A DNA stretch of 64,000 bases from Defluviitaleaceae bacterium (lineage in GTDB: Bacteria > Bacillota > Clostridia > Lachnospirales > WQUN01), in assembly GCA_009779755.1 (NCBI GenBank), contig WRDO01000008.1:1-64000 (forward strand), written 5' to 3'. Below the pieces are notes generated by a model. That model made no database searches. It worked only from the letters and a program-made list of their open reading frames with translations, and was not told where the DNA came from. Within the stretch, counting starts at the first letter, position 1, and each line of letters opens with the position of its first letter. The translations under genes were made by a program, and so were the position numbers. This document shows positions 42,371 to 52,990 of the stretch, piece after piece.

Positions 42371-43674
42371 TAAGGCTTTACCATCTCCATCACGTTCATA
42401 TCATGGATATCCCGCCCCACAAGCGAAAGGCTCATTTCATCCAACCTAAACACCCGTTCGCACACGGCATAGAAGCGGTCCAATGTTATCGCGTCGATTT
42501 TTGCTACGGTTTCATCGGGGGTGGTTATCCTATCCAGCATTAAAAGGTTTGCCCCGATGGAATTCATACGGCTTCCCGTGCTTTCCAAGCTCAGCAATGT
42601 CGTGCTTTTTAATTGTTCCCGTGTTTTGGCCAGTTGCTCCTCGGACACACGGTCGGTAAAGATACGGCGTACCTCTTCGATGATCAAACCCAAAGCGTCG
42701 TAAAGATGCGATGTGTTTAATGCCGCGTATATCATAAAAATACCCGTGTCCGCATACCCGATATTATGGGAATATACGGAATACACCAATCCCCGTTCTT
42801 CGCGCAGCTTTTGGAATAAACGAGAGCTCATTCCTCCGCCGAAAATCGTATTGACCGCCGCCAAGGCGTAATACTCCTCCGAGCCCGACCAATTTAATCC
42901 GGGGAAACCCAAGGTTAAATGTACCTGTTCGATATCTTTTTCGCGTAGGTTAAACCCCGGCGCGTACAGGGCAGGGGACGCTTTTTTCGGTTTCGCTCCG
43001 CCGATGAAATCACTGAAGGCGGCGGCGATTTTTTCCAACGCCTCCTGCTCGTCGATATTACCGGCTATGGAAATAACCGTATTGTGCGGACGATAATTAT
43101 TTTCCATATATTTAATGAAATCGCTCCGCCCGAATTTCTTTATTGTTTTCGGCTGGCCCAATATCGATCGCCCCAGCGGGTTCTTTTGGAAAGTTTGATA
43201 TTGCAACATATCGACGACCAAATCGCTTGGCGTGTCCTCGTACATGTTTATCTCTTCCAAGATAACGTTGCGTTCCTTCTCGATTTCCGCTTCATCGAAC
43301 TTCGAATGGAAGAACATATCCGACAATACATCCAACGCCACATCGAAATGGGTGTCCAACGTCCGCGCGAAGTAACAGGTATATTCCTTGGAGGTAAACG
43401 CGTTAAGCTGCCCGCCGACGGCGTCCATCGTTTCGGCGATTTCGGTAGCGGTGCGCTTTTCCGTCCCTTTGAATAACATATGCTCGATGAAATGGGACAT
43501 ACCGTTAAGGCGCGGGCTTTCGTTGCGCGAACCGTTACGCACCCATATGCCGAAGCTGACCGATCGGACAAAAGGAATCGACTCCATAACCACGCGCAAG
43601 CCGCCGGGAAGTGTGTATTTTTTAATGGAAAGGGGGGCATTGCCCCCCCCATTTGAATTATTCATTGTTTTCAC
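42370..43674 (-). CDS. mlpA: M16 family zinc peptidase (MlpA/YmxG type)
   Basis: A 434-residue metallopeptidase of the processing-peptidase-like family. The inverted zinc motif HFIEH (about 62-66) with a downstream Glu (EEINMYED) gives the full HXXEH...E site. The C-terminal half has [23 protein letters not shown] 43674 follows GGGAGG by 6 bases; ATG 43665 is an alternative. It overlaps pnp by 4 bases. The pnp-mlpA order is common in Firmicutes. Confidence 0.9.
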   Translation of the reverse strand: MKTMNNSNGGGNAPLSIKKYTLPGGLRVVMESIPFVRSVSFGIWVRNGSRNESPRLNGMSHFIEHMLFKGTEKRTATEIAETMDAVGGQLNAFTSKEYTCYFARTLDTHFDVALDVLSDMFFHSKFDEAEIEKERNVILEEINMYEDTPSDLVVDMLQYQTFQKNPLGRSILGQPKTIKKFGRSDFIKYMENNYRPHNTVISIAGNIDEQEALEKIAAAFSDFIGGAKPKKASPALYAPGFNLREKDIEQVHLTLGFPGLNWSGSEEYYALAAVNTIFGGGMSSRLFQKLREERGLVYSVYSHNIGYADTGIFMIYAALNTSHLYDALGLIIEEVRRIFTDRVSEEQLAKTREQLKSTTLLSLESTGSRMNSIGANLLMLDRITTPDETVAKIDAITLDRFYAVCERVFRLDEMSLSLVGRDIHDMNVMEMVKP

Positions 43675-45905
43675 CTGCGGCCTCCCGTTGCCGAAGAGCG
43701 GTCTCCGCCGCCGTGCCGTCTGTCTCCGCCGCGGAATCCGCCGCCGCCCTCGCGGGGCCTTGGGGGTGGGCGTTTAACGATGCCGTCGCCCAACTCCGGT
43801 GCGAGTACCGCTTTACGGGACAAGTTAATGCGTCCTTGGTCGTCAATTTCGGTGACCTTCACCGTAATCACGTCGCCTACGGCCACAACATCCTCTACTT
43901 TATCAACGCGCTCCACAGCGAGCTGGGAAATATGGACGAGGCCTTCTTTTTCCGGTGCGATTTCAACGAATGCGCCGAAAGTCATCAAACGCGTTACCTT
44001 GCCCGTGTAATGCTTACCCACTTCGGGCGGGTTAACGATGGCTTTGATAATATCCACGGCGTGATTCACTTTGTTCATATCCTTGCTCACGATAAATATC
44101 CGTCCGTCGTCCTCGGTGTCGATCTTATCTACGCCGGATTCTTCAATAATGCGGTTTATTACCTTACCGCGCGGCCCGATCACTTCGCCGATTTGGTCAA
44201 CATTGATGCGGACAATGGCGATCTTGGGTGCGTGGGGGGAGATTTCCGGTCTGGGTTCGGAAATAACCGGCAGCATCGATTCGTTTAATATTTGCATCCG
44301 TGCGTCTTTGGTTTGCTCCAAGGAAGCGCGGATGATTTCGGGGGTTAACCCGTTAACCTTGATATCCATTTGGATGGCGGTGATGCCTTCGGATGTGCCC
44401 GCCACCTTAAAGTCCATATCGCCGAAGAAATCCTCCAACCCTTGAATATCGGTCAACAGTACGAAGTCATCCTCGGTTTCGCCTGTTACCAAACCTACGG
44501 AGATACCCGCAACGGGGCGTTTGATCGGTACACCTGCCGCCATCAGCGACAAAGTCGAACCGCAAACCGCCGCTTGCGAAGTCGATCCGTTGGAACTTAC
44601 GACTTCTGACACAAGGCGGATGACGTAAGGGAAATCGTCCTCGCTTGGGATTACGGGTAAGAGCGCACGCTCCGCTAAGGCTCCGTGACCGATTTCGCGG
44701 CGGCCGGGCCCGCGTGAGGGGCGTGTTTCGCCTACGGAATAGCTGGGAAAGTTGTAATGGTGCATGTAGCGTTTGTCTTCCTCGGCTTCGTCCAAGCCGT
44801 CGAGCCGTTGGGTGTCGCCGCTGGAGCCTAGCGTCGTGACCGTCAGCACCTGCGTTTGCCCGCGGCTGAATATCGCGGAGCCGTGCGTACGCGGCAGGAT
44901 ATCCACATGGGATTCCAGCTTGCGGATGTCACCCAGCTTGCGCCCGTCGGGGCGTTTGTGATCCTTAAAAATCATGCGGCGTACGGTTTCTTTTTCGAAC
45001 TTATAGATCGCACCGCCCAATTTTGCGGTATACTCCTCCGCTACATCCTCCGCGAAGGTGGGTATCAATGCGGCGGTGGCTTCGTCGGTCAATGCGCGCA
45101 CTTTTTCGTCGCGTACTTGCTTTTGATCTTGGAAGACGGCTTCTTCCATGCGGGCGTCGGTAATAAAATCCTTTACCGCTTGGTACAAGCCTTCGGGAAT
45201 GGTGTGTTTTTCATACCCGCGTTTGGGTTTGGCGTTTTCCGCCACGATTCCATCGATGAACGCGATGATTTTTTTGTTTTCCTCGTGTGCCAGCATGATG
45301 GCGTCGAACATGGTTTGTTCATCCACTTCGTTCGCACCGGCTTCGATCATCATCACCTTTTCACGCGTGGAAGAGACGGTTAAGGCAAGTCGGCTCGTTT
45401 CGCGCTGTTCGGCGTTGGGGTTAACCACCAATTGACCGTCCACCAAACCGATGTTGACGGCGGCCGTCGGCCCATCGAAGGGAATATCCGAAATACACAG
45501 CGCAATCGATGAACCAATCATCGCCGCGATTTCCGCACTGGCATCCTGGTCAACCGAAAGAACCGTGGCGACCACGCCCACATCGTTACGGTAATCGTCG
45601 GGGAAGAGAGGACGTATGGGGCGGTCAATCAGCCGGGAGGCGAGGATCGCTTTTTCCATAGGACGCCCTTCGCGCCTAAACCAGTTGCCGGGGATTTTAC
45701 CTACGGCATACAACCGTTCTTCAAAATCGCAGCTCAGCGGGAACCAATCAATGCCGGCGCGGGGCTTGTCCGACGTGGTAGCCGTTACCAGCACCACCGT
45801 ATCGCCGTAAGTCATCATCGCTGCGCCGCCGGCTAATTCGGCCACTTTGCCGATTTCGCATGTGAGCGTACGCCCGCCTAATTCCATTGAATACGTTTTT
45901 ATCAT
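43671..45905 (-). CDS. pnp: Polynucleotide phosphorylase
   Basis: A 744-residue 3'-5' exoribonuclease. There are two RNase PH domains (about 1-220 and 310-545; the second has the GSTSQAAVCGSTLSLMAAG and DFFGDMDFKVAGT active-site strings). A KH domain (about 555-615, IGEVIGPRGKVINRI) and an S1 domain (about 620-690) follow. The tail is Gly/Arg-rich (GGGGFRGGDRRHGGGDR), an extension that may aid RNA or partner binding. It lies just downstream of rpsO as in most bacteria. Confidence 0.97.
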   Translation of the reverse strand: MIKTYSMELGGRTLTCEIGKVAELAGGAAMMTYGDTVVLVTATTSDKPRAGIDWFPLSCDFEERLYAVGKIPGNWFRREGRPMEKAILASRLIDRPIRPLFPDDYRNDVGVVATVLSVDQDASAEIAAMIGSSIALCISDIPFDGPTAAVNIGLVDGQLVVNPNAEQRETSRLALTVSSTREKVMMIEAGANEVDEQTMFDAIMLAHEENKKIIAFIDGIVAENAKPKRGYEKHTIPEGLYQAVKDFITDARMEEAVFQDQKQVRDEKVRALTDEATAALIPTFAEDVAEEYTAKLGGAIYKFEKETVRRMIFKDHKRPDGRKLGDIRKLESHVDILPRTHGSAIFSRGQTQVLTVTTLGSSGDTQRLDGLDEAEEDKRYMHHYNFPSYSVGETRPSRGPGRREIGHGALAERALLPVIPSEDDFPYVIRLVSEVVSSNGSTSQAAVCGSTLSLMAAGVPIKRPVAGISVGLVTGETEDDFVLLTDIQGLEDFFGDMDFKVAGTSEGITAIQMDIKVNGLTPEIIRASLEQTKDARMQILNESMLPVISEPRPEISPHAPKIAIVRINVDQIGEVIGPRGKVINRIIEESGVDKIDTEDDGRIFIVSKDMNKVNHAVDIIKAIVNPPEVGKHYTGKVTRLMTFGAFVEIAPEKEGLVHISQLAVERVDKVEDVVAVGDVITVKVTEIDDQGRINLSRKAVLAPELGDGIVKRPPPRPREGGGGFRGGDRRHGGGDRSSATGGRR

Positions 45906-45911
45906 CCTGTC

Positions 45912-46169
45912 CTACTTTCTCAGACCGAGTTCGCTTATGAGCGCGCGGTATTTTACTACATCCTGATTACGGATGTAATCCAAAAGCCCGCGGCGTTGGC
46001 CTACCAATTTAAGCAGTCCGCGGCGGGAGTGGAAATCCTTCTTGTGCTCTCGCAGGTGTTCGGTGAGGTGATTGATGCGGGCGGTCAAAAGCGCCACTTG
46101 TACTTCGGGTGAGCCGGTGTCGTTTTCGGCACGGCCGTGACGGGCAATGATTTCCTTTTTGCTGATCAT
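45912..46169 (-). CDS. rpsO: Ribosomal protein S15
   Basis: An 85-residue 30S protein with canonical [20 protein letters not shown] and [16 protein letters not shown]. It binds 16S rRNA and usually autoregulates its own mRNA. Strong Shine-Dalgarno (AAAGGAGG). First gene of the minus-strand operon. Confidence 0.97.
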   Translation of the reverse strand: MISKKEIIARHGRAENDTGSPEVQVALLTARINHLTEHLREHKKDFHSRRGLLKLVGQRRGLLDYIRNQDVVKYRALISELGLRK

Positions 46170-46305
46170 ACTGATTGCCTCCTTTTAATAGGGCACGCTT
46201 TGCGTGTTTTGGGAACCCCTCACGCCAAGGCAAGGCCGGAGCAGCCATTACCTTCGCGAAGGTTATTCGAGGAGGGAGTATAACATACCGTTACAATGAT
46301 TGCCA
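46170..46305 (-). promoter_or_regulatory. rpsO leader with putative promoter
   Basis: On the minus strand TATACT (plus 46277-46282) with a weak TGGCAA (46300-46305) 17 bases upstream forms the likely promoter. The leader contains the palindrome CCTTCGCGAAGG (46251-46262) and further GC-rich sequence that could fold for S15 autoregulation. The fold was not modelled. Confidence 0.4.
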
Positions 46306-46363
46306 GTAATGGTCGTTATTTTACCTTTGTGAATAAAGGCATAAATAAAATTACGCTAAAAAT

Positions 46364-46391
46364 TTGCCGTGATTTGCATTTATGCTATACT
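46364..46391 (+). promoter_or_regulatory. Promoter for rhomboid-copA-HAD operon
   Basis: TTGCCG (46364-46369), 16-base spacer, extended -10 TGCTATACT (TATACT 46386-46391), 33 bases before the rhomboid start and divergent from rpsO. Confidence 0.55.
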
Positions 46392-46423
46392 TTTCACGAT
46401 TTTCAAATATAGGGAGGCATAAA

Positions 46424-47014
46424 ATGAACCCCTTCAAACGCATTCAATACAACGCGCCGGTGATCCTTACCTTCGCGCTTGTGTCCCTGCTTGTGCTGGG
46501 CTTATCCACAATCATCGAACCGATTACTTACCAACGCTTTTTTATGGTTTACCGTGCGCCGCTGACCGACCCGCTTACGTATTGGCGGCTGTTTTCTCAT
46601 GCGCTGGGCCATGCGAACTATGCGCATTACATTAGTAACTTTATGATTATTTTGCTCATCGGGCCGCTGCTGGAGGAACGGTACGGCGGCAAATGGCTGG
46701 TGATCATGATGGTGGTGACGGCTTTCGTTACGGGGGTATTGCATATTTTCGTAAGCGACGGGGCGAAGCTGGGTGCGAGCGGGATTGTGTTTATGTTAAT
46801 ATTGCTCAGTTCGTTCACCAATTTGCAACGCGGACGCGTACCGCTAACGCTGATATTGGTGCTGGGGATATTTATCGGGCGTGAGGTAGTGGCCGCGGTG
46901 GGTGCGGACGCAGATAACAATATCGCGTATTTAAGCCATATCGTAGGCGGCGTGTGCGGTGCGGCGTTCGGATTCTTCGTAAATAGGGAAATGAGGCGTG
47001 AAACGGAATCATGA
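46424..47014 (+). CDS. Rhomboid family intramembrane serine protease
   Basis: A 196-residue six-helix membrane protein. AGGGAGG (46411-46417) lies 6 bases before ATG 46424. The catalytic Ser is in KLGASGIVF and the His in [11 protein letters not shown]; the conserved [11 protein letters not shown] with its Asn lies in helix 2. These are the rhomboid dyad residues, so an active protease is likely. It overlaps copA by 4 bases. Confidence 0.85.
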   Translation: MNPFKRIQYNAPVILTFALVSLLVLGLSTIIEPITYQRFFMVYRAPLTDPLTYWRLFSHALGHANYAHYISNFMIILLIGPLLEERYGGKWLVIMMVVTAFVTGVLHIFVSDGAKLGASGIVFMLILLSSFTNLQRGRVPLTLILVLGIFIGREVVAAVGADADNNIAYLSHIVGGVCGAAFGFFVNREMRRETES

Positions 47015-49314
47015 CACAAATAACGGTTGACGTATTAAAGATGCATTGCGCGGCGTGCGCATCCAACGTGGAACAAACGATAAAAAAACAAAACGGCGTA
47101 AGTAAATGCACGGTCAACTTCGCTTCGGAAAAAGCGGCAATCGAATTCGATGAAGCGGTGATTACGTATGAAATAATCGAAGCGGCGGTAGTGAGGCGGG
47201 GCTTCGGTTTAATCAAACATATAACGGACGCACCGCGGCAAGATACCCAACGCGCGGAACGTAAGGCCATGGAAGCCGACGGCTATAAACGTCGATTTAT
47301 CCTTTCGGCCTTTTTTACGTTGCCGCTGGCGGTGTTCGCGATGGTACCCATGTTTATGGAAGGATTGGGTTATCCGTTGCCGAACGCGGTCAATCCCATG
47401 CATTACCCCGCGTTTAATACGATAACGCAAATGCTTTTGACAATTCCCGTGTTGGTTATCAACCGGCGCGTTTTTAACGACGGCTTCCGTAACCTGTTCG
47501 GCGGGCGGCCCAACATGGATTCGCTTATCGCGAAGGGAACGGCGGTCGCGTTCCTGTACAGTTTATATATAACGGTTATGAGCCTGTTTGCGGATACGCA
47601 TGGGATGTCGGAAGCGCACCGACGCCTCGCCGATACGCACTACATGCCGTACTACGAGGTTTCGGCTGTTATATTAACGTTGATCGTGTTGGGCAAATTC
47701 TTGGAAGCGAAAGCGAAGGGGCGTACGTCCGCCGCCATCGAAAAACTTATCGGCCTCACACCCAAGACGGCAAAGGTCATCCGAAACGGAACGGAAATGA
47801 ATGTCCCCATCGAAGAGGTACGGGTGGGGGACGTCGTGCTGGTACGTCCGGGGGAAAAGGTTCCCGTGGACGGCGTCGTGTTAAGCGGGGAAACGGCTGT
47901 TGACGAGTCAATGCTTACCGGTGAAAGTATGCCCGTGAATAAAAAAACGGGTGATACGGTCATCGGCGCGTCGATCAATAAAAACGGTTCGATCAGATAC
48001 GAAGCCACCAAGGTCGGTGGGGATACGGTATTGGCGCAGATAATCAAATTGGTGGAGGACGCGCAGGCGAGTAAGGCGCCGATCGCGCGGCTGGCGGATA
48101 TCGTAAGCGGTTACTTCGTACATGCGGTGATTGTTATCGCGCTCGTTACGGGTGCGGTTTGGTTGATATCGGGTGCGGGATTGGCGTTTTCGTTGATTAT
48201 TTTTATTTCGGTCTTGGTTATCGCGTGCCCGTGTGCGCTTGGGCTTGCCACGCCTACGGCTATCATGGTGGGTACGGGCAAGGGCGCGGAAAACGGTATC
48301 CTTATCAAAAGCGGCGTCGCGTTGGAAACGGCGCATAAATTAAACGCGGTTGTGCTGGATAAAACGGGTACGCTCACCGAAGGCAAACCCGCAGTGACGG
48401 ATATCCTCAATTACGGCTCCGGTAAAACGGAGGATATCGTACGCTTAGCCGCGTTGGCGGAAACGCATTCCGAGCATCCGCTGGGCGAAGCCATCGTGCG
48501 TTACGGAAAAGAACAGGGTTTAATAAGAAACGAAACCGCGCAGCAAGCGGATACTTTTACCGCCGTACCCGGTCAAGGGCTTATCGCTTCCATTGAGGGT
48601 TGCGCGGTTATCGTCGGTAACAAGGTATTGATGGCAGCGCAAAAAATAGACATCGAAGCCGCCCAAAACGACGCCGAACGCTTGGCAAGCGAAGGAAAAA
48701 CCCCCATGTATACGGCCATCGACGGTATTTTCGCGGGGATTATTGCAGTGGCCGATACGATAAAACCCTCAAGCGCGGCGGCGGTACGTAAGCTGCAAGG
48801 GATGGGCTTGGAAGTCGTTATGCTGACCGGCGACAACCGCGCGACGGCGGAAGCGATCGCAAAGCAAGCGGGGATTACGCAGGTGCTGGCGGAAGTGCTT
48901 CCGCATGAAAAAGCCGAGGCGATAACAAAATTGCAAAAGGAACATAGGGTAGCCATGGTCGGCGACGGTATTAACGATGCGGTGGCTCTCACCCAAGCCG
49001 ACGTCGGCATCGCCATCGGCTCCGGTACCGACGTCGCCATCGAATCCGCCGGAATCGTTTTGATGAGCGGCGATTTGATGGGTGTCGCGGCGGCGATACG
49101 GCTCAGCAAAAAGACTATACGCAACATCAAGCAAAACCTCTTTTGGGCGCTGGCTTATAACGTGATGGGCATTCCTGTGGCGATGGGGGTTTTATATATC
49201 TTCGGCGGGCCGCTCTTAAACCCCATGATTGCCGCTGTGGCTATGTGTCTAAGCTCACTCTCATTGATTGCCAACGTGTTAAGGTTAAAAAGGGTGAGGC
49301 TGAGGGATGATTAA
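47011..49314 (+). CDS. copA: Copper-type P1B ATPase
   Basis: A 767-residue heavy-metal transporter. One N-terminal HMA domain has HCAACASN (CXXC metal site). Membrane helices, the CPC motif in [14 protein letters not shown], phosphorylation site [11 protein letters not shown] motif EHPLGEAI and hinge [10 protein letters not shown] follow. CPC with downstream Asn/Tyr and Met-Ser residues fits Cu(+) export. It probably protects against copper. No CsoR or CopZ gene is adjacent. Confidence 0.93.
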   Translation: MTQITVDVLKMHCAACASNVEQTIKKQNGVSKCTVNFASEKAAIEFDEAVITYEIIEAAVVRRGFGLIKHITDAPRQDTQRAERKAMEADGYKRRFILSAFFTLPLAVFAMVPMFMEGLGYPLPNAVNPMHYPAFNTITQMLLTIPVLVINRRVFNDGFRNLFGGRPNMDSLIAKGTAVAFLYSLYITVMSLFADTHGMSEAHRRLADTHYMPYYEVSAVILTLIVLGKFLEAKAKGRTSAAIEKLIGLTPKTAKVIRNGTEMNVPIEEVRVGDVVLVRPGEKVPVDGVVLSGETAVDESMLTGESMPVNKKTGDTVIGASINKNGSIRYEATKVGGDTVLAQIIKLVEDAQASKAPIARLADIVSGYFVHAVIVIALVTGAVWLISGAGLAFSLIIFISVLVIACPCALGLATPTAIMVGTGKGAENGILIKSGVALETAHKLNAVVLDKTGTLTEGKPAVTDILNYGSGKTEDIVRLAALAETHSEHPLGEAIVRYGKEQGLIRNETAQQADTFTAVPGQGLIASIEGCAVIVGNKVLMAAQKIDIEAAQNDAERLASEGKTPMYTAIDGIFAGIIAVADTIKPSSAAAVRKLQGMGLEVVMLTGDNRATAEAIAKQAGITQVLAEVLPHEKAEAITKLQKEHRVAMVGDGINDAVALTQADVGIAIGSGTDVAIESAGIVLMSGDLMGVAAAIRLSKKTIRNIKQNLFWALAYNVMGIPVAMGVLYIFGGPLLNPMIAAVAMCLSSLSLIANVLRLKRVRLRDD

Positions 49315-50107
49315 GATGGTCGTCACGGACTTGGACGGCACGCTATTAACGTCCGATAAAACGATTTCCGTTTATACGAAAAACGTGTTGGAAAGATGCC
49401 GTGAAAAAGACATTAAACTCGTATACGCTACGGGTCGCGGCGCGTCGACGGCTCGGCTTGCACCCGATTGTTTCTTCGACGGAATGATTACGATGAACGG
49501 GGCAACCGCGAGGGTCGGCGATGAAACGGTATATTCCCGTATGATCCCGTGGCAGGCTGCCCGTCCGATCCTCACCGCTTGCGCGGAACGCGGGATGGGG
49601 ATTGTATCGGAAAGCGGCGGTATACATTATGCCAACTTCTCCGTAAGCGAACGATGGCCGTCATTGATGGCCGAATGCCTGATCACCGATTTTTCCCACC
49701 ATGATAAAGACGCCGAAAAGATATACACACCCAACCCTACGGCGGAGGATAAGGTATTTATCGAAGACATGCTGCCGAATGACCTGTATTTCGTCGTCAC
49801 CTCCGACGGGGAAGACAGTACCCTCGGGCAAATCATGCACAAAGAAGCGACAAAGGGTCGGGCGATTTTTGTAACGGCGGAATTGTGGGGGATTAAACCT
49901 CGGGAAATCGCGGCCTTCGGCGACGATTATAATGATATCGATATGTTGCTAAGCTGCGGTTTCGGCGTGGCGATGGGCAATGCGAACGCAGACGTAAAAA
50001 ACGCCGCCGCATACGTTTGCGGTACCAACGACAACGACGGTGTAGCCAAATGGTTGGAAATGAATGTATTAAACAAAACGTTTGCCTTAAGGAAACCCGC
50101 CGATTAA
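49307..50107 (+). CDS. Cof-type HAD-IIB phosphatase
   Basis: A 266-residue phosphatase with [10 protein letters not shown] (nucleophile Asp), MNGAT (motif II Thr region), a C2B cap and [11 protein letters not shown]. Such enzymes dephosphorylate sugar phosphates or cofactors; substrate unknown. The family norm places a Lys before motif IV (here [16 protein letters not shown]). It overlaps copA by 8 bases and meets the CotH-like gene tail to tail. Confidence 0.9.
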   Translation: MIKMVVTDLDGTLLTSDKTISVYTKNVLERCREKDIKLVYATGRGASTARLAPDCFFDGMITMNGATARVGDETVYSRMIPWQAARPILTACAERGMGIVSESGGIHYANFSVSERWPSLMAECLITDFSHHDKDAEKIYTPNPTAEDKVFIEDMLPNDLYFVVTSDGEDSTLGQIMHKEATKGRAIFVTAELWGIKPREIAAFGDDYNDIDMLLSCGFGVAMGNANADVKNAAAYVCGTNDNDGVAKWLEMNVLNKTFALRKPAD

Positions 50108-52236
50108 ACCCTACGAAAATACAACGCGATTTCCGCGCCGTAATGAACCGTTATATATACCCCTTCATGGCGTACGCCATTAATTAACCACCCATCCACC
50201 GCATAACCCGCACGGGGTTGTGCGGTGATTTTTATTTGCGTACCTTCGAAGTAATTACCGGTTACGGTTTGGCCTTCCGTCACGATGCGGGTATTCATCA
50301 TCGCGCCGCCGCCTTCGCCCGTTGTTAATGTCACGGTGTACCGATTGTCCGCATCGAAGCCCAAATTCGTACGGATGGAGGCGAAGATCGCATACGGACG
50401 GTCCTCAGCGAAGCGCCTGATGGCGTCGCGGCTTTCGGCTACGGAGTCGGTCGTCGGCCACCACGGTTCGCCCGGGTTGACGGCGTCCGTTTGCAAGGCG
50501 AAAGTGTGCTCATGGTCGATTTGCGCGATAAGGCCGTCTAAGGTGCGATGAACGTTTGCGGGTGCGAACGCGCCTTCGATGATATCCACAAACGCGTTCG
50601 CCAACATCGCGCGGGTGTATTCATAGTCCGCGAACGCGTGCAAAAACGCCGAACTCTGCGAGGAATTCCATCGGTCGCCCGTACCCGTAAGGATGTGACG
50701 CAGCGTGTCCTCCTGCGCGCGGTGGTCGTCGTTGTCCCATATGGCCCATGCCGCTTCAACATCGTGCGTGAACACACGCCACCTGCCGTCACGTAAATGC
50801 GGATGCAAAGATGGATCGTTAATTTCATCCGCGGTAGGGAAATACCGCCACAGCTCCATGTTATGGTTAGGCCAATCAAGGTTGTTGATATAAATTTGCA
50901 TCGCGTAGTAGCGGACCCATTCTTCCAAATCGATGCGCCTGATAAATTCGTGAAAATGCACGTCACCCGTTATCCCGTTAAAGCCCGCCATCGCCATGCG
51001 GTGTATGTCTTGGAAATCCCGTACGGCATGGTTTTCGCCGGTCCACCAGCTGTCATGCCGACGGTCGCCTCCGGTGATTAATTCGAAGCGTTCGGATTCG
51101 CCGCCCAACATACGCGCCAAATGGTTTTCCGTACGCGGTGACTTGAGCCACGCCGCACCGTAATATTCGCCGTTGAGGAATACCGCCGCGCTCCGATGGG
51201 TTTGCGTGGTGGAATGCCCCGCTTGGCGGAACAACGATTGGCCCAGTTCATCGCGGATAAACCCGGCATAACGGTCGCTCCCGCCGTTACGCAAGCGGAC
51301 GCGCCTGTAACGGTCGATTAATAAACCGTCGTAAGTAAACTCGTCATCAAAGAACGCGAAGCGAAATTGGTTATAATCGCCGTATTCCCGCCGCGCGAAC
51401 AACTCCAACGACTTCTGCGGCTCTACTGCCCGCGAATAACCGCCCCGTACGCGCATCCCCGCATTTTGCGAAATCCACGGTATTCCCGTATGGTCGAACA
51501 TTTCCACATGTACGGCGCGCTCCGATTCGGGCCCGCGGCGGTTAAAGTTGGCGGGTGAAGCGGGGTTTTCGTTATGCCCTTCGTAGCCGTAATTGGGCCA
51601 GCGGCCGTTCCGTATGTAATAATCGTTGCGCCAATTTTCACGGTCGATACCCGCGACCAATATCCCCTCGTGATGATCGAACAACCCATGCGGGTCGGAT
51701 GTTAGCACAAATATCAACGTATTTTCGCAAAAACGGGTGAATACGTCCGTCCCCATCACGAAATTACGTGTGACGATTTCGGATGCCCGACCGTTCATCA
51801 CCGCAACCGCGCGGATGGTGAAGGGCGTGACCCGCGAAAGGTAGTGAATATATTCATCCCAATAAGCAGGGCTGTATTCTATCGGAGGAACGGGTGCGGG
51901 TGCCTCCACGAAGAGTGGGGCCGTGTAACGCGCCGCCGCCGTGCAGGGATACGAACCGTCCAACGTAAAGAATATCTCTGCCCCATCGGGCGCAGAAAGC
52001 GACAAATAAAAGGATTCGGAAAAAAAACCGGCCGTGTGGGAAAACGATATGCTTAATTCGGGATCAACGGGCAACGGTTCGGGTGGCGGGTCGATGTGCC
52101 GTATCGGAATATTGGCGTGGGGGGATTGGCGTAGCGTTTCCCGCGGGAGCGGACTTCTGAAGAACAGGATGTAACCGATGGCGCATAAGCCAAGGAGGAG
52201 GAGTACGGCGATAAATATTATATGTTTACGCGACAT
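50104..52236 (-). CDS. CotH-like kinase-fold membrane/secreted protein
   Basis: A 710-residue protein. ATG 52236 follows GGAG by 6 bases; the in-frame TTG at 52248 adds MEYG. A signal anchor (about 5-25) is followed by a chitobiase C-terminal-like beta module (about 70-140, AEIFFTLDGSYP). The CotH domain (about 175-600) has GMRVRGGYSRAVEPQKS, NNLDWPNHNMELWRY and THDVEAAW, in which the Asn and Asp residues resemble the atypical kinase metal site. The C-terminus is a TVTLTTGEGGG repeat-like beta domain. CotH of Bacillus phosphorylates spore coat proteins. Here a secreted role on surface or coat proteins is likely. Confidence 0.82.
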   Translation of the reverse strand: MSRKHIIFIAVLLLLGLCAIGYILFFRSPLPRETLRQSPHANIPIRHIDPPPEPLPVDPELSISFSHTAGFFSESFYLSLSAPDGAEIFFTLDGSYPCTAAARYTAPLFVEAPAPVPPIEYSPAYWDEYIHYLSRVTPFTIRAVAVMNGRASEIVTRNFVMGTDVFTRFCENTLIFVLTSDPHGLFDHHEGILVAGIDRENWRNDYYIRNGRWPNYGYEGHNENPASPANFNRRGPESERAVHVEMFDHTGIPWISQNAGMRVRGGYSRAVEPQKSLELFARREYGDYNQFRFAFFDDEFTYDGLLIDRYRRVRLRNGGSDRYAGFIRDELGQSLFRQAGHSTTQTHRSAAVFLNGEYYGAAWLKSPRTENHLARMLGGESERFELITGGDRRHDSWWTGENHAVRDFQDIHRMAMAGFNGITGDVHFHEFIRRIDLEEWVRYYAMQIYINNLDWPNHNMELWRYFPTADEINDPSLHPHLRDGRWRVFTHDVEAAWAIWDNDDHRAQEDTLRHILTGTGDRWNSSQSSAFLHAFADYEYTRAMLANAFVDIIEGAFAPANVHRTLDGLIAQIDHEHTFALQTDAVNPGEPWWPTTDSVAESRDAIRRFAEDRPYAIFASIRTNLGFDADNRYTVTLTTGEGGGAMMNTRIVTEGQTVTGNYFEGTQIKITAQPRAGYAVDGWLINGVRHEGVYITVHYGAEIALYFRRV

Positions 52237-52277
52237 GCCGTACTCCAACCCCCTCTTTAGCGTCGTTCCGAAAATCG

Positions 52278-52970
52278 TTACTGTACGGTGTTATCCAATT
52301 CCCGGTTCAACGCTTCATATAATTTACGCCGTGTTACCTTATCATCGGAAAGGATTTGTTGCGCGTATTTCGCCACATCCTTGGCGATGGCGCGGGGTAC
52401 GCATATAACGCCGTCGCCGTCCGCCACGATGATATCACCGGGGCAGACCGTCGTCCCCGCGATGGCGATGGGTACGTTCTTTTGGTCAAATTGGATTTTG
52501 CATTGCACCATAGACTGTGACACGAAATGCGACCACACGGGTACCTTTTGCAAAATCGTTTCATCGGTGTCGCGTATGCCCGATCCGTTGGTGACGAAGC
52601 CGCGCACGCCGCGTTGGACGGCGCGCAGCGTGTTTTCCGAGCCCATCAGGCCCACGTTGCAGCCGCTTACGTCGATGGCCATAAAATCACCGGGTTCGAT
52701 TTCGTCCATCCACGGATAGGTACACACATTACCGTAGTACCAGCCCTGCCATGGGGTGTAGTCGTCGTAGCGTTTTTCGGGGTAGGGACCCGTGAAGGGC
52801 AGATAACGCGCCGTACGGGCGATCCCCACGGCACGGGTACGGAACAACGGGCGTACCTCGGGGGAAAGTGAACCGAAATTATGGTAACCCACCCAATCCA
52901 TACCGTCGCGTACGTCGGCCACGCGAAAATCCTTGTACAATTCAAGTAAAACCTTGTTTTCCTCTTGCAT
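52278..52970 (-). CDS. RraA/HMG-aldolase family protein
   Basis: A 230-residue protein. The start at 52970 is chosen because AAAGGAGG lies 8 bases upstream. RraA-like core: DVRDGMDWVG, GLMGSENTLRAVQRGVRG, FVTNGSGIRDTDE (the Arg-Asp catalytic pair of class II aldolase-type members) and GDIIVADGDGVICVP. The family includes HMG aldolases, decarboxylases and RNase E inhibitors. In this sugar-phosphate operon an aldolase or decarboxylase is most plausible. Confidence 0.82.
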   Translation of the reverse strand: MQEENKVLLELYKDFRVADVRDGMDWVGYHNFGSLSPEVRPLFRTRAVGIARTARYLPFTGPYPEKRYDDYTPWQGWYYGNVCTYPWMDEIEPGDFMAIDVSGCNVGLMGSENTLRAVQRGVRGFVTNGSGIRDTDETILQKVPVWSHFVSQSMVQCKIQFDQKNVPIAIAGTTVCPGDIIVADGDGVICVPRAIAKDVAKYAQQILSDDKVTRRKLYEALNRELDNTVQ

Positions 52971-52990
52971 GGCGAATGCCTCCTTTATTT

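Noticed and set aside
46251-46262. CCTTCGCGAAGG palindrome as a terminator
   Set aside because: The loop would be too small, no T-run follows on either strand, and it lies in the rpsO leader.
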